The notes under the pieces were generated by a model. It was given only the letters and a program-made list of their open reading frames with translations. It searched no databases and was not told the origin of the DNA. A program made the position numbers and the translations under genes. Shown here one piece after another: positions 39,814-41,242 of a DNA stretch of 41,242 nucleotides. The first letter of the stretch is position 1. The number at the start of each line of letters is the position of its first letter. The DNA is from a virus: the IMG/VR virus record IMGVR_UViG_3300034072_001178, positions 1 to 41,242 of that record. The stretch is one strand, 5' to 3'.

Positions 39814-40614
39814 TTAGCCGATCAATTTGCGATGGATCAGCATTGGGGTCAAATTGAACTCCGACAAGACCCGAGAGTCGATTTGTGTGACAGGCAAGCC
39901 TTCAAACACATCCAAGGTATCGCGGAACTGGAAAACCCATTTGGTGTCTTCAATCTTCCACACACCGATTAGGGTGTTGGTTTTGCCTTCAACTCGATAG
40001 ACTTCCATCAGGTTGTTGGACACCATCACCACCTGGCCTGCGCTGTCATGTATTTGCAAATGGTGCGTGACAGCATCAAGGACATGGTAGTAGGTTTTCC
40101 CACCCACCGTGACGGGGTTCATGCGCAGCCGGTGCAAATTCAACTTGTCAGCGTTGGTTTCGTTGGTCAGGATCTTACGGCCCAGCTCGTAGAGTTCACG
40201 CAGCAAGATGACAGTCTTGATGTGGCTACAGACTGTAAACGCTTCACCGTCAATGGTCAGCTGGAAAGTACCTGGCTGGTACTTCAGGTAATGGTTACCA
40301 GTGGTTTTCAAGACGATGGACAGGTCGCTGTTGTCGATGACAGTGGCAAAAACTGGATCATCGACCATGTAGGAAGGTATACCCAGCGCTGTGTCCAGAC
40401 TGTTGTACAGCACCATGAGGATGCTGGGCAGTTTGCCCTCGATCTCATTACGGGTGGGACCGTAGTGTCCTTGAGCAGGATTGACCGACTTGTTGACACT
40501 GACCTTCAACAAGTTGTACAGGTACGAGCCGTAACCGCGCACGGTCGTGACACGGTTTTCGGTTTCTGCGGTCAAGGCCTTGCGCAGATTTTCTTGGAAC
40601 AGGATGTTTTCCAC
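39814..40614 (-). CDS. Unrecognised beta-rich protein
   Basis: A 266-residue protein: a helical N-terminal 90 residues and a largely beta body (SIVLKTTGNHYLKYQPGTF, VGVWKIEDTKWVFQFRDTL) of a kind seen in structural or carbohydrate-contacting proteins. No family is recognised. ATG 40614 is 8 bases after the stop of 40623-41147, with AAGGAC upstream; both are one unit. Confidence 0.7.
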   Translation of the reverse strand: MENILFQENLRKALTAETENRVTTVRGYGSYLYNLLKVSVNKSVNPAQGHYGPTRNEIEGKLPSILMVLYNSLDTALGIPSYMVDDPVFATVIDNSDLSIVLKTTGNHYLKYQPGTFQLTIDGEAFTVCSHIKTVILLRELYELGRKILTNETNADKLNLHRLRMNPVTVGGKTYYHVLDAVTHHLQIHDSAGQVVMVSNNLMEVYRVEGKTNTLIGVWKIEDTKWVFQFRDTLDVFEGLPVTQIDSRVLSEFNLTPMLIHRKLIG

Positions 40615-40622
40615 AGAGGTCC

Positions 40623-41147
40623 TTAGGAATTGGGGAGTTGGGGTTGTGGGGTGACACGCTTGGCGGCCTTGCGGTCACGCTTTTGCTGTGCCAGACGCAG
40701 ACGTTCTTCGTCTTGCGCTGTTTTGATACGCACCAGAGGTTCCTCAAAGGCGAGGACTGGCGATCGGCGACGTTCCGCACTGATTTTGTCTCGTTGGACT
40801 TGGGCAGCATACTTGTCTTTGTTGGCAAGCCACTGTTTGCTGAACGCCACTTCGTCCTTGAGCAGGCCGTCGGGATCGTTGAACGATGTACCCATGGTTT
40901 CGGTGCCCTGGATGTCATCAATCAACCACCAGTTGTTTTGGCGAAGCTGAAAGCGCCCCAGCGTACGCTGTGGCTCTGCGGTCAGATCCAAAATGACACT
41001 GTTACTGGTGAACTCCAGCAAGATGTTCATCTCTTCGTCGATCAGATAGACCGAGTCGTTGGTCAGGTCGATCATGTGCGTGTAACCAACACCGTTGACG
41101 ACAAAGCTCTTGATTTTGCTGGCGTGCTCCGAATCAAACTTCTTCAT
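40623..41147 (-). CDS. Unrecognised protein with basic coiled-coil tail
   Basis: A 174-residue protein. The first 90 residues are beta-stranded (FVVNGVGYTHMIDLTNDSVYL); residues about 120-165 are a long Lys/Arg/Glu/Gln-rich helix (QDEERLRLAQQKRDRKAAKR), probably coiled coil or nucleic-acid contacting. ATG 41147 has AAAGGAG at good spacing. It heads the unit with 39814-40614. Function unknown. Confidence 0.7.
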   Translation of the reverse strand: MKKFDSEHASKIKSFVVNGVGYTHMIDLTNDSVYLIDEEMNILLEFTSNSVILDLTAEPQRTLGRFQLRQNNWWLIDDIQGTETMGTSFNDPDGLLKDEVAFSKQWLANKDKYAAQVQRDKISAERRRSPVLAFEEPLVRIKTAQDEERLRLAQQKRDRKAAKRVTPQPQLPNS

Positions 41148-41242
41148 GGTGAAACTCCTTTTTGTGCTTAACCCACTGGGTTAGGGGATGGTGAATTGAA
41201 ACAAACCTGAAATGCAAAGTGGCCATTCTTAAAGAACGGTGT

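Noticed and set aside
1-41242. tRNA or rRNA genes
   Set aside because: No cloverleaf-like sequence with a GTTCRANYC arm and CCA-type end was noticed on either strand; the strong hairpins are all between genes and behave as terminators.

Overview
The window looks like part of a large tailed-phage (jumbo myovirus-like) genome. The evidence is densely packed genes with ATGA overlaps, a family B DNA polymerase exonuclease half, a UvsX/RecA-like recombinase, an RNase HI, a gp5-like baseplate spike, tail fibres with a collar (tip) domain, and a Sec-exported cell-wall hydrolase beside a four-helix membrane protein. There are no rRNA or tRNA genes and no ordinary host metabolic genes. Base composition is moderate to slightly GC-rich. 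A Gram-negative, probably proteobacterial, host is a reasonable guess, but nothing in the window fixes it.

Layout. 1-10.5 kb is mostly minus strand: the polymerase fragment, a two-frame gene pair joined at a T8 run (probable -1 frameshift or a homopolymer indel), four unrecognised genes, the UvsX-like recombinase, the baseplate spike and a small protein. 10.6-13.1 kb has five plus-strand genes of unknown role. 13.1-16.8 kb has four minus-strand genes, one resembling the C-terminal module of bacterial RNA polymerase beta. 16.9-27.5 kb is the most striking region: six plus-strand tail-fibre genes in tandem, five of which carry a six-bladed kelch-like propeller inserted inside the collar domain. 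Each fibre gene is preceded by the same AACTATTTGA element, and all but the first by a terminator hairpin just upstream of it.

27.5-32.2 kb holds a large unrecognised gene, a one-helix membrane protein with a near-consensus sigma70 promoter, and a six-gene translationally coupled minus-strand operon of unknown proteins. 32.3-33.9 kb is a likely lysis region (exported hydrolase, four-helix membrane protein). 33.9-38.5 kb has plus-strand RNase HI, a duplicated beta-sandwich virion-like protein, a SLOG-like protein with a long Gly/Gln/Asn/Tyr-rich N-terminus, an adjacent protein with an acidic Gln/Ala-rich N-terminus, and a macro-like protein. 38.6-41.1 kb has four minus-strand unknown genes.

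Nearly every transcription unit ends in a strong inverted repeat, so the map of units is unusually easy to read. Replication and recombination genes (polymerase, recombinase, RNase H) are interspersed with virion genes. Many products are named here only as unrecognised because no family could be seen with confidence.
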